From: Myxococcota bacterium
GTDB taxonomy: Bacteria; Myxococcota; XYA12-FULL-58-9; JALHOP01
Length of the DNA stretch: 64,000 nucleotides
Assembly (NCBI GenBank): GCA_022842935.1
Contig: JALHOP010000019.1
Location: 35,267 to 99,266 of the forward strand
Reading direction: 5' to 3'
Position numbers and translations under genes: made by a program. Below the pieces are notes generated by a model, which was not told where the DNA came from, made no database searches, and worked only from the letters and a program-made list of their open reading frames with translations. Shown here one piece after another: positions 43,403-52,787 of this stretch (position 1 is the first letter of the stretch; every line of letters begins with the position of its first letter).

Positions 43403-45247
43403 GTGTCTCACGACCGTCCGCTGTGGTCCGGATTGTATCGCCATCCGGAAGGCACCCCTGCGCCCAGCCTCCGGGCTCCGGCGAGGGTACCCTTGCGCGT
43501 GGTCGAGCCGGAGACGGTTCCGGCGCCGGTAGACGCCCGAGCACCCAGCCCGCCGCGTGAGACGGAACGAGCGGCTCGCGGGGTAGCGCCTCCCGCGGCC
43601 TTCGGTCTTGCCCCCCCGCCCGCGCAGCCGCCGCCGCGCAGCTCCATTGCCCGTGCCTTCGATGCGTTGCCCGGTCGGAGCGTCCAGGCGCGCGTACGCG
43701 CGCTTCATGACAACACCGAGGCCTGGGTTGCCACCTGGTACGTGCTGGGCTCGGCGCGCGAGCGCGTCGACATCAGCTACTTCATTCTCGACCGGGACGT
43801 CTTTGGCCACGCCCTTTTGGGGCAGCTCTTGCGCCACCGCCGCGCCAACGTCCCAGTGAACCTCTTGCTCGACGCGAGCGGCGACACGCTGGGCCGGACG
43901 GGCTTCACGGTCACCGCGCGCGGGCAAGACTACTTGCAGGAGCTAGCGGCCGCGGGCGCCAACGTGTCCGTCTACAACCCGCACTACCGAAAGGTACCGC
44001 GTGCCTTCAGCCAACGCGACCTCAGGCTCGCCGCCGCCAATCACGACAAGATTGTAGCCACAGAGCGGTACGGCATTACCGGCGGCCGCAACATCGGGCA
44101 CCAGTACTACAGCTCCCGCCGCGACTTCGCGATGCCGTTCCGCGATAGCGATGTGGTTGTCGACGGGGCCGAGGCCGCGACACAGCTACGCCGAGCCGTT
44201 ACCGTCGAGATGCGCCGTGACGACCTGAACCACCGCATCATGCCCGACGCCTTCGGGAACTTGGTGTCGCGGGAAGCCGAGCTCCTCGGCGCGGCTGCCA
44301 TGATGGATCACTGGCTCAATCGCGAACCGTTATCGGAGGCGGTGCGGCGGCGTGTTCGCGCGGAGCCAGGTGCGCGGGAGCGCTACGCGGGCGAGTTAAT
44401 GCGAGCGGCGCGGGCCGATCTGCGACGGCGCGGTGTGGCAGTGCCCGAGGTCGCGCTCCCTGGCCTCTACAGCCGTGCGCTTGAGCTCGCGAGCAACCCG
44501 GATCTTGCGGGCGCCAATCGCGGCTTCCGCATCGACGCACAGATGGAGGACGCGCGCGTCAAGACGCTCGATCGCACCTCGCAGGCCGCTTCTCCCCAGG
44601 CCTTCGATCAGATCGAGCCCGGTATCGAACGGCTGCTCGCTGGCGCCCGCGACCGCGTCATCATTACCAACCCGTATATCGTCATTAGCGAGCGCGTGCG
44701 CCGTGCGCTCGAGGCGGCTGGCCGCCGCGGGGTTCGCATCACTCTGCTCACGGACAGCCCAACCACCGCCGACAACCCTGTGACGGCAGCGTTTTTCATG
44801 CGCGAGTGGCCACGCCTGATGGCGCGTGTGCCCAACTTGCGCGTCTTTGTGCTCAACGGGGATCAACGCATGCACGCCAAGACGCTGGTGGCTGATGGCG
44901 AGGTTGGCCTCATTGGCTCCTCGAACATGGACCTGCTCTCGAGCGAGGTGAACGGCGAGGTTATGGAAGCCATCCACTCACCAGCCGCGGCGCGTCGACT
45001 CGAGGAGCAGTTCGAGCGTGACAGGACGGACCCGAGAAACGCAGTCGTCGAGTACACGATTCGCCGCGACCAAGAGGGCCGGCCGGTGCTGCGCGACGGC
45101 CAGCCGATCGTCACCTTTGGCCCCGAACATCACGTGGCGCGTCGCCGCTTGCGGGCCCACGAAACGATCTGGAAGCCGCTCACCCGCTGGCTCGAGGGCT
45201 TCCCGGAGGCAGAGTCGCTGCGCTGGCCCGACTCCCGACGCCCCTAA
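43403..45247 (+). CDS. Phospholipase D-like protein with Pro-rich head, no signal peptide
   Basis: 614 residues from a GTG. Residues 1-95 are Pro/Ala/Arg-rich and disordered. The PLD fold has two HKD motifs: NHDKIVATERYGITGGRNIG at about residue 212 and MHAKTLVADGEVGLIGSSN at about 489. Both His-Lys-Asp/Glu triads are intact (the first has Glu after the usual spacing, with GGRN). The protein lacks a signal peptide, yet cardiolipin-synthase-type enzymes are membrane-bound and PLD toxins are injected. The Pro-rich head is similar in style to the M13, M64 and S8 proteins. Substrate (lipid or nucleic acid) unknown. Confidence 0.87.
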   Translation: MSHDRPLWSGLYRHPEGTPAPSLRAPARVPLRVVEPETVPAPVDARAPSPPRETERAARGVAPPAAFGLAPPPAQPPPRSSIARAFDALPGRSVQARVRALHDNTEAWVATWYVLGSARERVDISYFILDRDVFGHALLGQLLRHRRANVPVNLLLDASGDTLGRTGFTVTARGQDYLQELAAAGANVSVYNPHYRKVPRAFSQRDLRLAAANHDKIVATERYGITGGRNIGHQYYSSRRDFAMPFRDSDVVVDGAEAATQLRRAVTVEMRRDDLNHRIMPDAFGNLVSREAELLGAAAMMDHWLNREPLSEAVRRRVRAEPGARERYAGELMRAARADLRRRGVAVPEVALPGLYSRALELASNPDLAGANRGFRIDAQMEDARVKTLDRTSQAASPQAFDQIEPGIERLLAGARDRVIITNPYIVISERVRRALEAAGRRGVRITLLTDSPTTADNPVTAAFFMREWPRLMARVPNLRVFVLNGDQRMHAKTLVADGEVGLIGSSNMDLLSSEVNGEVMEAIHSPAAARRLEEQFERDRTDPRNAVVEYTIRRDQEGRPVLRDGQPIVTFGPEHHVARRRLRAHETIWKPLTRWLEGFPEAESLRWPDSRRP

Positions 45248-45294
45248 AGGCTGCGCAAACCATTGCGGCGGCGGTGGATCTTGGCGTCGAAAGG

Positions 45295-46602
45295 CTACAC
45301 CGATGGGCGTCCGCCAGTGGCCGCCGCGCGTCGAATGACATTGAGAACGCGCGCGTACGTGGCCGGTGAGTGGACCGCATGCGCGTTCTTGATGAGGTCG
45401 CCGCCGCCTGAGAACTCTGGTGAGACCACGAAGAGTCGCGTCGTTGCGCCTTGCATGGCGCGTTGGAAATCTGGGTCGCGGAGCATCGACTTGGTGCCGT
45501 TCATTTGGTGGGACGGCATACTGAGATCGAGGTCGTACGAAACGAAGTCCGCTGGAGCGTTGCGCAGTCCTTCGGCGACGCGTTGCCACTGTCGCTCGCG
45601 CGGCGGGATTGGCGACGAGCGGCCGAAGTTGAGGACGCGGTCCTCGCGCTCGTCCTGGCGCGGGCTCAAGTACGTCACGAATGCGACGTCTCGCGTTGGG
45701 TTCGCGAGAGGGTCGCCATCGGCGCGTTGGATGACGTCGAGCAAGGACCACCACGCGGCCGCTTGCGGAGCGCCGGCCAGGTAGCGTCGGCCGGTCGTCC
45801 CTGCGTCGGCCTCCGTGATGTAGTCGGAGTGGCGGTCGAAGTGGAGGACCTTGGTCGGCATCGGCCGACCAAGTGCCCAGGCGGCGAGAAGCACGTCGAG
45901 GGTGTTGTGCTCGCGCGCCACGAAGTCGAGCTGCTTGCTGTGCGGATTCTCCATGATGAGAACCTCGCCATGGAGGACGCGCTTCATATCATCGGTGTCG
46001 AGCTTGTCCTTCCATGGCAAGCGCGTGAACGTCCGCTGTTGCGCACAGCGCGTCGTGCTTTGGTCGCCAGGGCCGCCTACGGGATAGCCTCCCCAGCTGC
46101 GCCAAAGCGTTATGAAGTCGAGCGCTCGGCTCGCTCCGAACGCCTCGCGAGCGATATCGACGACATGCTTCGACTCTCCGACGTTCCATGTGAGGCGCGA
46201 GGCTGCCGGCAGTTGCAGCGGCTGGGCGCGCTGGCGCTGGATTGCGCAAAGCTGTGCTTTCGCGATTGGGCCGCCGAGTCCGAGGACCCGGGCACCGAGA
46301 AAGCGCCAAGGTTGTGACCCGAGCTCGACTTTCTTGTCACCGCGCGGCTCGGTGTCGACCCCGAAGGAAGCGCGAGCCGCGAGCCACGCGTCGCTCACCG
46401 CACGGGCGTCGATGAGGTCGCCCTGGGTTGCCCGCTCGTGCAAAGCGTCAACGAGGAGGCTGCGCGCAACGTCGGGCAAGGGGCGCTGCCGGGCGGTCTG
46501 ACGCCCTTGCTCGAGGCCTTGCACGGTCGTCTGAATGTGGCCGCGCGCCGCGGGTGCCGCGCCGCTACGCGGAGTGCGAGAGTCGAACGGTACCCTGCTC
46601 AT
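45295..46602 (-). CDS. UPF0489/arginase-fold-like protein
   Basis: About 435 residues. The motifs KVLHFDRHSDYITEAD (about residue 250) and VSYDLDLSMP (about 355) have the spacing of metal ligands in the arginase/deacetylase fold (DxHxD-like and SxDxDxxxP), and the overall pattern matches UPF0489 proteins. The N-terminal 100 residues are helical and Arg/Gln-rich. No signal peptide. Its start overlaps the end of the membrane-module gene at 46565, so it is the third gene of that operon. An amidohydrolase or deacetylase activity is an inference. Confidence 0.68.
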   Translation of the reverse strand: MSRVPFDSRTPRSGAAPAARGHIQTTVQGLEQGRQTARQRPLPDVARSLLVDALHERATQGDLIDARAVSDAWLAARASFGVDTEPRGDKKVELGSQPWRFLGARVLGLGGPIAKAQLCAIQRQRAQPLQLPAASRLTWNVGESKHVVDIAREAFGASRALDFITLWRSWGGYPVGGPGDQSTTRCAQQRTFTRLPWKDKLDTDDMKRVLHGEVLIMENPHSKQLDFVAREHNTLDVLLAAWALGRPMPTKVLHFDRHSDYITEADAGTTGRRYLAGAPQAAAWWSLLDVIQRADGDPLANPTRDVAFVTYLSPRQDEREDRVLNFGRSSPIPPRERQWQRVAEGLRNAPADFVSYDLDLSMPSHQMNGTKSMLRDPDFQRAMQGATTRLFVVSPEFSGGGDLIKNAHAVHSPATYARVLNVIRRAAATGGRPSV

Positions 46603-48388
46603 CGCCATCGTTCTTGTCGGTTATCGGCGCGGCGGCGGGCGGGGTTGCTTCGACGTTGCGGCTCAGTAGGACCGTAAGGAACGGCAGATAGTAACGCCGG
46701 ACTTCACCGTCGTCGGCACCGGATTGGCGCAGGTGGTAAAGCACGCGCTCGTGCAGCCCCGCGAGGTCGTTCGTGCCATCGAAGTGCGGACCCAGCTTCA
46801 TGCACACGAGCTCGAAGCTTCGCGTGAGCGGCGAAAACTCGAAGTGCGTCTGCCGCAAGTACTGCATGGCCCCGGAGAGGAATTCGGCTGCGCCGTCGCG
46901 ATCGCCCGCGCGCAGGCGTTCCTCGGCATCCATGACGCTGAGGTGTAGGAAGCGTTCGAGCTGCATCAGAGCCAGGCGGGCCGGCTGAATGCGCCCATCG
47001 TTCGTGAGGACGCGCAGGAAGTGGTCGAGGAGGTCGCGCTCGACTGCTTTGCCCAGGCTGAGCTTGTCGGGCGTGCTATAGCTAACCGCGCGGCCGTAGG
47101 CGTCGAGGCGATCCTTGAAGAACTTCCCGGTGGCACCCATGAAGAAGCCAACGACAGTGAAGACGACGGGGTCGATGGCGGCGGCGACGGCCGGGTCGAG
47201 CTTGCCGAGCGCGGTCTTGGGAATGGCAGCGAGCGCGCCCACGGCGACGAATGAGCCCACTGAAGCGGCGGTGGCCTGCCACTCGACGCGTGAGCTCGCT
47301 CCCGTCTCGATAGCGACGGTGACGAGACTCCAGATCTCTTGCAGGGTCGCAGGGCGGCCGACTTTCTCTTCGAAGGCGGTGAGCGACGCCGTCACTGCCG
47401 CGCTCAAGCGGACACGGGCGCGCTGCGCGCCGAGCCTGCCGAACACGCCGGGCTCGGCTGCCTTGGCAAAGAGACCATCGACGTAAGATCGCAGGGCAAG
47501 GGCTTTGCTACCATTACCGGCGAGGACAACGGCGAGCTCTTCGCGGCTCGCGTGTCGGGCAACCTCGACGAGGGGGCCGCTGCCGACCGCGAGCTTGGGC
47601 GCGTGGGTCGTCGCGGTTCGCGTGAGGCCTTCGGCGATTGGACGCGCGTGTTCGATGGTCGCTGCCCGTTCGCTCTCGGTCGCGAGCGCTCCGGCCTCAT
47701 GGAGCGTCAGCTCAACGAAGCGCTTGCGCTCGGGGATCGAGAGCTTCTCGAAGAAGGGGTGCAAGCGCGCGTAGGCGAGCTCGTAGACGCTCTCCAGGCT
47801 TGGTGTGAGCTCGTAGCGCAGGAGCCGGTCGCGGACGATCGCAGCCGCGAGGCGCCGGGCGGCTCCGCGCGTGTCGCCGGCCTCGAGCCGGTCGCGGACG
47901 CTATCGCAGACCAGCTGCATCATGCGCAGGTAGCCGGTGAAGAAGCCGTCGGTCTGGCCGCGCACACGGTCGTCGACCTGACTCCGGCGGACGAACGACG
48001 CCACGCACTCTTGGGCGAGCTGGGCGTCGAAGACTTCGAGGGTCGCGTCCGTTTTCTTCTGTGGGGCGATCCAGCGGGCTACCGCAGCCTTCACCGGGTT
48101 GCTCCACGCGTCGTTGAAGCGCGCGCCAAGACTCTCTTGTGCCGTGTTGTTGACCCGCCAGATCAGGGGGTCGAAGGACGTGCGAATGTGCGGGGCGAGC
48201 GCGGCTTTGAGGCCAACGTTGAGCAGGCCGCTGAAGAGGCCGACACCCGCCCAGGCGCCGAACGAGCGCCAGAAGCCCACGCGGTTCGTCGCTGACTTGG
48301 CGGCGACAGCCGGGGGCTCATCTCCAGGCAACGTGAGGAGCACCGGCTCCGGCGGGACGCTCGGGGTGACGCGCCGTTCAAGCCGCAC
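46565..48388 (-). CDS. Two-copy membrane-module protein, unknown family
   Basis: 607 residues, GTG start overlapping the previous gene's stop by 11 bases. It contains two related modules. Copy A (about 30-215) has a hydrophobic hairpin (FWRSFGAWAGVGLFSGLLNVGL), an FDP turn, then RLEAGDTRGAARRLAAAI. Copy B (about 365-585) has the hairpin GSFVAVGALAAIPKTALGKL, IDPVVFTVVGFFMGATGKFF, then RLRAGDRDGAAEFLSGAM. A Pro/Ala-rich head and a charged tail flank them. No known family. The hydrophobic segments suggest membrane insertion; the shared AGDxxGAA block in copies A, B and the neighbouring gene is the diagnostic feature. Confidence 0.78.
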   Translation of the reverse strand: MRLERRVTPSVPPEPVLLTLPGDEPPAVAAKSATNRVGFWRSFGAWAGVGLFSGLLNVGLKAALAPHIRTSFDPLIWRVNNTAQESLGARFNDAWSNPVKAAVARWIAPQKKTDATLEVFDAQLAQECVASFVRRSQVDDRVRGQTDGFFTGYLRMMQLVCDSVRDRLEAGDTRGAARRLAAAIVRDRLLRYELTPSLESVYELAYARLHPFFEKLSIPERKRFVELTLHEAGALATESERAATIEHARPIAEGLTRTATTHAPKLAVGSGPLVEVARHASREELAVVLAGNGSKALALRSYVDGLFAKAAEPGVFGRLGAQRARVRLSAAVTASLTAFEEKVGRPATLQEIWSLVTVAIETGASSRVEWQATAASVGSFVAVGALAAIPKTALGKLDPAVAAAIDPVVFTVVGFFMGATGKFFKDRLDAYGRAVSYSTPDKLSLGKAVERDLLDHFLRVLTNDGRIQPARLALMQLERFLHLSVMDAEERLRAGDRDGAAEFLSGAMQYLRQTHFEFSPLTRSFELVCMKLGPHFDGTNDLAGLHERVLYHLRQSGADDGEVRRYYLPFLTVLLSRNVEATPPAAAPITDKNDGDEQGTVRLSHSA

Positions 48389-49307
48389 GCGGCGCTCGCG
48401 TGAAGAGCTGATCGACGACGGGTGCGTAGTACTCGCTCAACGCGTCGTCGATGCCGAGCCTTGCGGGGTCAGCGATTTCGCGTCTGTTTTTGCGGACATA
48501 GGCGAGCGTCGCTTCTTTCAGGCGCACAAGATCGGCGTCGCTTACGTCGCGCAGGTAGGGCGCGATGGGCTTGCGCACGAGGTCGAAGATCGCGTCGCTC
48601 GAAGGCACGACCCAGAACCACAACGTTTCGGACGCGATGAGGTCGCCACCCAGGAACGCCGCAGCGCCCTCGATGTCGCCCGCGCGCATGGCGCGCGCCA
48701 CCTCGCGGAAGGTTAGCTTCCACGCCATGCACATCTCGGTGACATTCCAGCGGCCGGCAAGGACGCGGGCGTCGACCGTTTGCTCGGCTTGCCAGCTATG
48801 GATGAGCTCGCGCTGCACGTCTTTGTCGAGCTTCACCTTCTCTGGGCTCGCGCTCATCACCCAGCGCGTTGTGAGTGGCCGGAGCGGGCCGGTGATGTTC
48901 TCGTTGAAAAACGACGCGACACCAGCGGTGAACATGCCGACCACCGCGAACAGCGTGGGGTCGAAGACGCGCTTCAACGTCTCGTGGAACTTCGGATCGT
49001 TGATGACTCCGGTGGCGTTTAGCCAGCCGGAGACGCCGCTAAACGCAAGGCCAAGGCCGTAGCCCACGAGGCCACTCGCGACCATGGCGCCCAGCCAGAC
49101 GACCGCAGAGCGACGAAAAGCCTGGCGCCGCGAGGCGTTGACCTCGTTGTCGTGGGTCGCACGCTGCTCGAGGATATCGACTTTGGCTGGCGGAAGGTAG
49201 GCAAGCTTGGGCTCGGGCGCAGGTGCTGCGGCATGGTGCGCTACGGGGGGCGTCCGCTTCGGGACTGTGAGACCAGGCAATGCCGACACGGCGATACGTA
49301 TCGGCAA
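48378..49307 (-). CDS. Single-copy membrane-module protein, same family
   Basis: 309 residues, first gene of the operon. The Pro/Ala-rich head (residues 1-45) is followed by a hydrophobic hairpin (VVWLGAMVASGLVGYGLGLAF; VFDPTLFAVVGMFTAGVASFF) and the block AMRAGDIEGAAAFLGGDL, which matches copies A and B of the downstream protein. LKEATLAYVRKNRREI is the final helix. No signal peptide beyond the hairpin. Its stop overlaps the start of the gene at 46565. Function unknown; the family arose by duplication and fusion of one module. Confidence 0.75.
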   Translation of the reverse strand: MPIRIAVSALPGLTVPKRTPPVAHHAAAPAPEPKLAYLPPAKVDILEQRATHDNEVNASRRQAFRRSAVVWLGAMVASGLVGYGLGLAFSGVSGWLNATGVINDPKFHETLKRVFDPTLFAVVGMFTAGVASFFNENITGPLRPLTTRWVMSASPEKVKLDKDVQRELIHSWQAEQTVDARVLAGRWNVTEMCMAWKLTFREVARAMRAGDIEGAAAFLGGDLIASETLWFWVVPSSDAIFDLVRKPIAPYLRDVSDADLVRLKEATLAYVRKNRREIADPARLGIDDALSEYYAPVVDQLFTRAPRAA

Positions 49308-49360
49308 TGCCGGGGCGACCTTGCGCTAAAAAGAGTGATGGGGAGACATCGCGCTGACGA

Positions 49361-50743
49361 TCAAGCGACCTTGTCGACTGCGCGGTCGAGCTTGACGTCG
49401 AGCGTCATGGCCTGGTCGTACGCCTCGACCTTCACCTGGACGACCTTCGTCACGTGCCCCTTGGCGCGGATCTCGACGTCCCAGGTTCCTTTGGGCAGCC
49501 AGAGGCTAAAGAGACCATCGCTCTTTCGCGAGCCCGTGTGCTCGCCATGGCTGAACAGCGGCTGCTTGACCTGGATGTGCGCGTGGAGCGGTGTGCCGTC
49601 GGCGCTAGTCACGCGGCCGCGAGCGGCGGGGGCCCATGTGGTGAGCGCCTGTGACAACCCTTTCCACACCTTCTTCTCGTCCTCGACCGTCTCTTCGAAG
49701 CGCGGCTGGAAGGCCGTGCCGACCTCGACGAGGTACGCGAAGGTGCCTTCGCTCCAGTAGTAGTGCGGCGCCTCGCCCGAGGCGGACGGCGGTCGCGACT
49801 GAAAGCCCATGGGCTTGGCGAGTCGCTCGATGTAGTGGTCGTCCATCGCCTTCATCGCGGGGTCCACTTTGGCGCACGGCGGGTAGAGGGTGAGGACCTC
49901 GTTACCGTGGTTGTGAAAGTCGATGTAGAGCTCGGGGCGCAGCTCGTGCTGGAGCGCCATCATCGTGCGAGCTTCGGGCTCACTTGCGGCGGCCGGGCCC
50001 TTGTAGACTTCGGACGAGCCTTGGTCCGACGTGCCACAAGCGCCGAACAGGAACGGGTAGTTGCGGTTGATATCGACGCCGCGCGAGCCGTCGGCGTTCA
50101 TCGCCCGGTTCTTGCGCCAGAAGCGCTCCTCGGTGAACACGGTGTTGACGCCGTCGGGGTTGACGATCGGCACGATGTAGACTTCGCGCTCGTCGAGGAG
50201 CTTCGTGAGCGCCGGGTCTTTGCCGTACGCCGATGCGATGCGCTCCATGGCGGCCTGCGCGACGTAACCCGAGTTCAGCTCGCGCGCGTGGTGCTGCGCG
50301 ACGATGACGACCGCCGGCTTGCCGCCAGCGACGGGCTTACCCGAGAGCTTCAGCGCGAAGATGGACCGGCCTTCATGGGTCTTGGCGGCGCCAGGCAGCG
50401 CCGATAGGTCGATCTTGGTCGCGATGGCGGGGTACTTGGCTACCATCTCGTCGATGCGCGCGTTCATCCGCGTGACGTCGAAGTAGCGCGGATCGATCGC
50501 GGGGGCGTCGACACCACGCTCGGCGACCAGCGCCGCGCGCAGGGCAAGTACGGTCTGCCTCTTGTGCAGCTCGGCAGGAGGGGCGCGCCGGAGGTCACGC
50601 GGGGCGAAGTCGTTCCGTGCCGTCGCCAGCGCGACGATATCGAGAGACCCATACCCCTTGCTGGCTTTCGCCGGAGCCGACGTCTTCGTGGCATCCGCCG
50701 AAGCGGACGCGCGCTGCTCGCCTTCCTGCCGAGTGACTTTCAT
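49361..50743 (-). CDS. M14 zinc carboxypeptidase without signal peptide
   Basis: 460 residues. Zinc motif QHHARELNSG at about residue 148, the NPDG loop (IVPIVNPDGVN), the SRGVDINRNYPF segment with the Arg-Asn substrate residues, DFHNHGNEV as third ligand, and the catalytic Glu in YLVEVG (about 338). A C-terminal carboxypeptidase-regulatory-like beta domain follows (ARGRVTSADGTPLHAHIQV). The N-terminal 60 residues are Ser/Ala/Lys-rich without a signal. Only six bases separate it from the S8 peptidase upstream, so the two are co-transcribed. Secretion is expected for the family; the route here is not apparent. Confidence 0.93.
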   Translation of the reverse strand: MKVTRQEGEQRASASADATKTSAPAKASKGYGSLDIVALATARNDFAPRDLRRAPPAELHKRQTVLALRAALVAERGVDAPAIDPRYFDVTRMNARIDEMVAKYPAIATKIDLSALPGAAKTHEGRSIFALKLSGKPVAGGKPAVVIVAQHHARELNSGYVAQAAMERIASAYGKDPALTKLLDEREVYIVPIVNPDGVNTVFTEERFWRKNRAMNADGSRGVDINRNYPFLFGACGTSDQGSSEVYKGPAAASEPEARTMMALQHELRPELYIDFHNHGNEVLTLYPPCAKVDPAMKAMDDHYIERLAKPMGFQSRPPSASGEAPHYYWSEGTFAYLVEVGTAFQPRFEETVEDEKKVWKGLSQALTTWAPAARGRVTSADGTPLHAHIQVKQPLFSHGEHTGSRKSDGLFSLWLPKGTWDVEIRAKGHVTKVVQVKVEAYDQAMTLDVKLDRAVDKVA

Positions 50744-50749
50744 GTTGGG

Positions 50750-52714
50750 CTAAACCTTCCGTCCGCCAGCGGCGACCAGCGCGAAGGGCACCTCGAGAGC
50801 GCCGCCATCTTTCAGGGGCTGGTTGATCGCGGTCGCGATGACCTCGATCTTCCACTGGCCGGCTTGCGGCTTCTCGACGAAGACGTTTTCGACCGTGTCG
50901 AGACGGTCCGGCTCGCCACCGGGCTTACTGTACATGCCGTCGAGCAAACCGTTGTTGCCCCAGTAGACCGTGCCGTCGGGCGCGGTCACCTTGACGTCGA
51001 TGTCGTTGACCTGCGCCTTGCCCGCGGACACCAAACCGGGCGGGTCCTTGTAGACCATGGCGATCTTCAGCTCGGGCTCGCCCTCGGCGACCGCGACGGT
51101 GAAGCTTGCGGTCTCTTGTGGCTTCAAGGCGATGTCTTCGTTGACGATGAGCATCTTGCCGCGCATGTCGTAGACCTTCTGCAGGTCGACCATGCCCCAG
51201 CCCTGTTGGTAGCGGTTGTTTTCCGCCGTCCGGCTCGCGAAGGGCATCTGGCGCGCCGTTGCGATGGCTAGCGCCGCAGTCGTCGCGGCGCGCGCTCGCT
51301 TGCCCATCTGGAACGTCGACGGGTTCAAGAGCGCGTCCTTGAAGACACCCTCCTTGTACATCTGCATCATCGACTGCAGGAGGCCCTGGGTCATCGGGGT
51401 TGCGCCCGAGGTGCCGCCGAAGTCAGGGCGGTAGGTACCACCGACGGTCGTGGTGCCAATCTTGTCGTAGACGCCACGCAGCGTGCGGCCGATTCGCTTG
51501 TCGGCGCCGTCGCGGGTGCTCGAACCGCCGTTCCAGCGGTCATCCTCGAACTGGTCGTTGTCAAAGTGATAGAGCGCCGTCACCGGGATGACGTTCTTCG
51601 CCCACGCCTGTGGACGCGATTGCGGACTTCCGGTGTTGCTCTGACTCTGGGTTACCACGAGATCGAAGTCGGCCATGATGCCGTCGAGCTCGCGCGAGCG
51701 CTCGTCATACTTGGAGTTGGTGGCGTAGCCCCAAGACGCCGTCTGGCCGTCGATGTCATGCTTTTCGACGAGCTCCTTGGTGATCGCCCAGCGGCTACCT
51801 GGCTCGCGGCTGCCGGGAGGCGCGTTCATGACGTAGCTCGCGTTGGTGTAGAGCGCTTGGGCGTGAGGAACGACGCCTTTCCACTCGGGCTTGCCGAAGC
51901 CGTTTCCGAAGACTTCACCAGCGGTAGCGGTCCCGTGGCTCGTGCTCTCCTCGGCGCCGGCGCCGCCGACGACGATGGGCGCCTCGCGATGTTCGCCGGC
52001 CGCGAAGCCGGGGTGGCCCTTCTCGATGCCCTCGAGGATGTGCGCCTTCATGCCCTGGCCCTGAAAGCCGCTGGTGTTGGGCAGGCTCGCGACGTAGTCG
52101 GCGCCGCCGAGCTTACGGATGTTGTTGAGGTCGAAGCCGGCCTCGGTGTTGGGCCCAATCCAGAGGACGTCGTCATGCTGCGACGCCTTGTCGATCATGC
52201 TGCGGGTGCCTTCAGCGACGATGGTGTCCTGACCCATGCGGATCTTGGTGAAGCCGAGCGAGCGCATATCGGTCGCGACCTTGGCAAGCGCCTGGCTGCC
52301 GGTGGTCGAGATGACGACGGACTTCGGCGTTGTGTCGGGTGCGATACCGACGCGGGCCCGGAACTCGCCGTCGAGCTTGTACTGGGGCGGCATGGCCATG
52401 GTGGCGCGGACGAACGGCAGGGCCTTCACCGTCTTGACCGTGTCTCCGCTCATGCGCACGAGGTACGCGTTGTCCGGGAAGTAGCCGACGATGCGGCCGC
52501 CGGCCCTTTCGATCTGCGCCTTGAACTGCGGTGCGGTTGCCGTGTTCAGCTGAACGATGTGCTGGCCCGAAGCAGCGTCCGGTGGTGCAAAGCCCGGCTT
52601 TCCCGCGACCTTGAGTGGGTCGACTGACGCACCGTTCAGGTGAACGAGCGTGGAGGACGGAACACTGCTGCCCCCTCCGGGGATTCCGGAGCGGTCGGTA
52701 CCAGATGTTTTCAT
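50750..52714 (-). CDS. S8 subtilase-like peptidase with altered catalytic Asp
   Basis: 654 residues. An inhibitor-like N-domain (VKALPFVRATMAMPP) precedes the protease region: ILEGIEKGHPGFA at about residue 226 where the Asp-box is expected, ESTSHGTATAGEVF with the His at about 256, NTGSPQSR oxyanion Asn region, and GGTSGATPMTQGLL with the Ser at about 437. The Asp position appears as Glu. The C-terminal part is a beta domain (VAVAEGEPELKIAMVYKD). The Ser/Gly-rich head has no signal peptide. Co-transcribed with M14 at 49361. Active or pseudo-peptidase cannot be decided from sequence. Confidence 0.86.
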   Translation of the reverse strand: MKTSGTDRSGIPGGGSSVPSSTLVHLNGASVDPLKVAGKPGFAPPDAASGQHIVQLNTATAPQFKAQIERAGGRIVGYFPDNAYLVRMSGDTVKTVKALPFVRATMAMPPQYKLDGEFRARVGIAPDTTPKSVVISTTGSQALAKVATDMRSLGFTKIRMGQDTIVAEGTRSMIDKASQHDDVLWIGPNTEAGFDLNNIRKLGGADYVASLPNTSGFQGQGMKAHILEGIEKGHPGFAAGEHREAPIVVGGAGAEESTSHGTATAGEVFGNGFGKPEWKGVVPHAQALYTNASYVMNAPPGSREPGSRWAITKELVEKHDIDGQTASWGYATNSKYDERSRELDGIMADFDLVVTQSQSNTGSPQSRPQAWAKNVIPVTALYHFDNDQFEDDRWNGGSSTRDGADKRIGRTLRGVYDKIGTTTVGGTYRPDFGGTSGATPMTQGLLQSMMQMYKEGVFKDALLNPSTFQMGKRARAATTAALAIATARQMPFASRTAENNRYQQGWGMVDLQKVYDMRGKMLIVNEDIALKPQETASFTVAVAEGEPELKIAMVYKDPPGLVSAGKAQVNDIDVKVTAPDGTVYWGNNGLLDGMYSKPGGEPDRLDTVENVFVEKPQAGQWKIEVIATAINQPLKDGGALEVPFALVAAGGRKV

Positions 52715-52787
52715 GATGTTCTCTGAAGGTCCGAGTTCGGACTAACCCGGACTTTAGGGTAGGGTAGGACTCGCGAGATATCGGACA

